Origin: Aureispira sp. CCB-QB1
Lineage (GTDB): Bacteria; Bacteroidota; Bacteroidia; Chitinophagales; Saprospiraceae
Length of the DNA stretch: 64,000 nucleotides
Assembly (NCBI GenBank): GCA_945870185.1
Contig: CAMBRK010000010.1
Span: forward strand, 1-64,000
Direction: 5' to 3'
The notes under the pieces are model-generated. The model was given only the letters and a program-made list of their open reading frames with translations, searched no databases and was not told the DNA's origin. The position numbers were made by a program, and so were the translations under genes. How positions within the stretch are numbered: position 1 is the stretch's first letter; each line of letters begins with the position of its first letter. Below, piece by piece: positions 63,573 to 64,000 of the stretch.

Positions 63573-64000
63573 CTACGAACTCTTACGACCAAAGAGTTTG
63601 TAATAAAATGTTTCTAAAGATTCATCCCATTTTTTAAGGTCAGTTGAACTAAGAATCAGATATAGTAATGCAGGATATAAATGATGAAAAAGTCTCTTCA
63701 TTGATGTGGACAAATGCCATATTAAATCTTTAGGGGTTATTACGTAAACTGCTAAATAGGCCATTAGAATCATAATAATGACCCAATATTCAGCATGCCA
63801 AGCTGTCCAGTATTTGTATGAAAGGATAACAATGATTAGCAACATATAATACTTGGTAAATAATGTCTCTAATCCAAATCTTATAATGTGGAAATATCTC
63901 ATAGGAGAAAGTATGCTCTCTAAAGTTGTTATGGATTGACCTGAAACAATATCATTTGCCGGAGCTAAAAACCACTTAAAAGACAATAAAATCAATAAAA
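63573..64000 (-). CDS. C-terminal part of a membrane protein (partial, runs off the window)
   Basis: About 142 residues; the frame stays open to the window edge, so the start is outside. Three or more membrane helices (YYMLLIIVILSYKYW, YWVIIMILMAYLAVYVI, LYPALLYLILSS) and a polar C-terminus (KKWDESLETFYYKLFGRKSS). The fold resembles the end of a multi-pass protein; no family is recognised. It converges on the helical-repeat gene with 15 bp between stops. Confidence 0.6.
   Translation of the reverse strand, partial: LLILLSFKWFLAPANDIVSGQSITTLESILSPMRYFHIIRFGLETLFTKYYMLLIIVILSYKYWTAWHAEYWVIIMILMAYLAVYVITPKDLIWHLSTSMKRLFHHLYPALLYLILSSTDLKKWDESLETFYYKLFGRKSS

Overview
The window looks like the chromosome of a Bacteroidota bacterium, most likely a Saprospiria/Chitinophagia-type lineage. 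It is AT-rich, genes lack Shine-Dalgarno sequences, and many starts are preceded by the Bacteroidota -7 box TAnnTTTG. Proteins carry type IX secretion (T9SS) C-terminal sorting domains (1-342, 12057-14537), and there are two large TonB-dependent receptors. No tRNA or rRNA gene, CRISPR array, insertion sequence or prophage was seen.

Layout. 1-10 kb: end of a T9SS-exported protein, then housekeeping genes (Gfo/Idh/MocA oxidoreductase, RRM RNA-binding protein, LolA-like carrier, TruC, glycogen synthase, purK-purE, DUF983 protein) and an orphan DNA methyltransferase. 10-24.8 kb: a helical-repeat protein, a large dockerin/T9SS protein, a TonB receptor with a metallophosphoesterase, an AAA+ ATPase with an L,D-transpeptidase, an oxidase subunit III, a di-heme peroxidase, trxB and class II aldolase. 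25.1-31.6 kb: a probable metal (copper) operon made of a TonB receptor, a Cys-rich small protein, a CDVCGC outer-membrane protein, an MbnP-like lipoprotein, an MbnH/MauG-like di-heme lipoprotein and a small lipoprotein. 31.6-33.2 kb: non-coding DNA dominated by a 21-bp periodic array. 33.2-35.8 kb: queD-folE, fabD and a YqgE/AlgH gene. 35.9-38.4 kb: a graveyard with a response-regulator remnant, a glycosyltransferase remnant and a frameshifted hemolysin-III gene, around one intact small secreted protein. 38.4-47 kb: a TPR membrane protein, an EEP hydrolase, and a tyrosine-catabolism group (scoB, SBF transporter, hpd, hmgA and its MarR regulator). 47-64 kb: HscA-like chaperone, PhoD-like phosphatase, glutaminase, M42 peptidase, pyrE, NUDIX, mtgA, PyrR-like protein, PorG-like barrel, a second folE, two UspA genes, an aldehyde dehydrogenase, an ABC ATPase and a second helical-repeat protein.

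Most unusual. Between about 31808 and 32710 the DNA keeps a 21-bp period (two B-DNA turns) for about 43 units without a detectable indel. It changes from one consensus to another while staying in phase, and it has no open frame. Second, a family of palindromic interspersed elements shares terminal inverted repeats: 24830-24999, 46695-46976 and probably a stripped-down relative at 30094-30147. The first two share an identical 34-bp core in opposite orientation. Third is the MbnP/MbnH-type locus, found without methanobactin biosynthesis genes.

All calls come from reading the sequence by eye with family knowledge; no database search was run.
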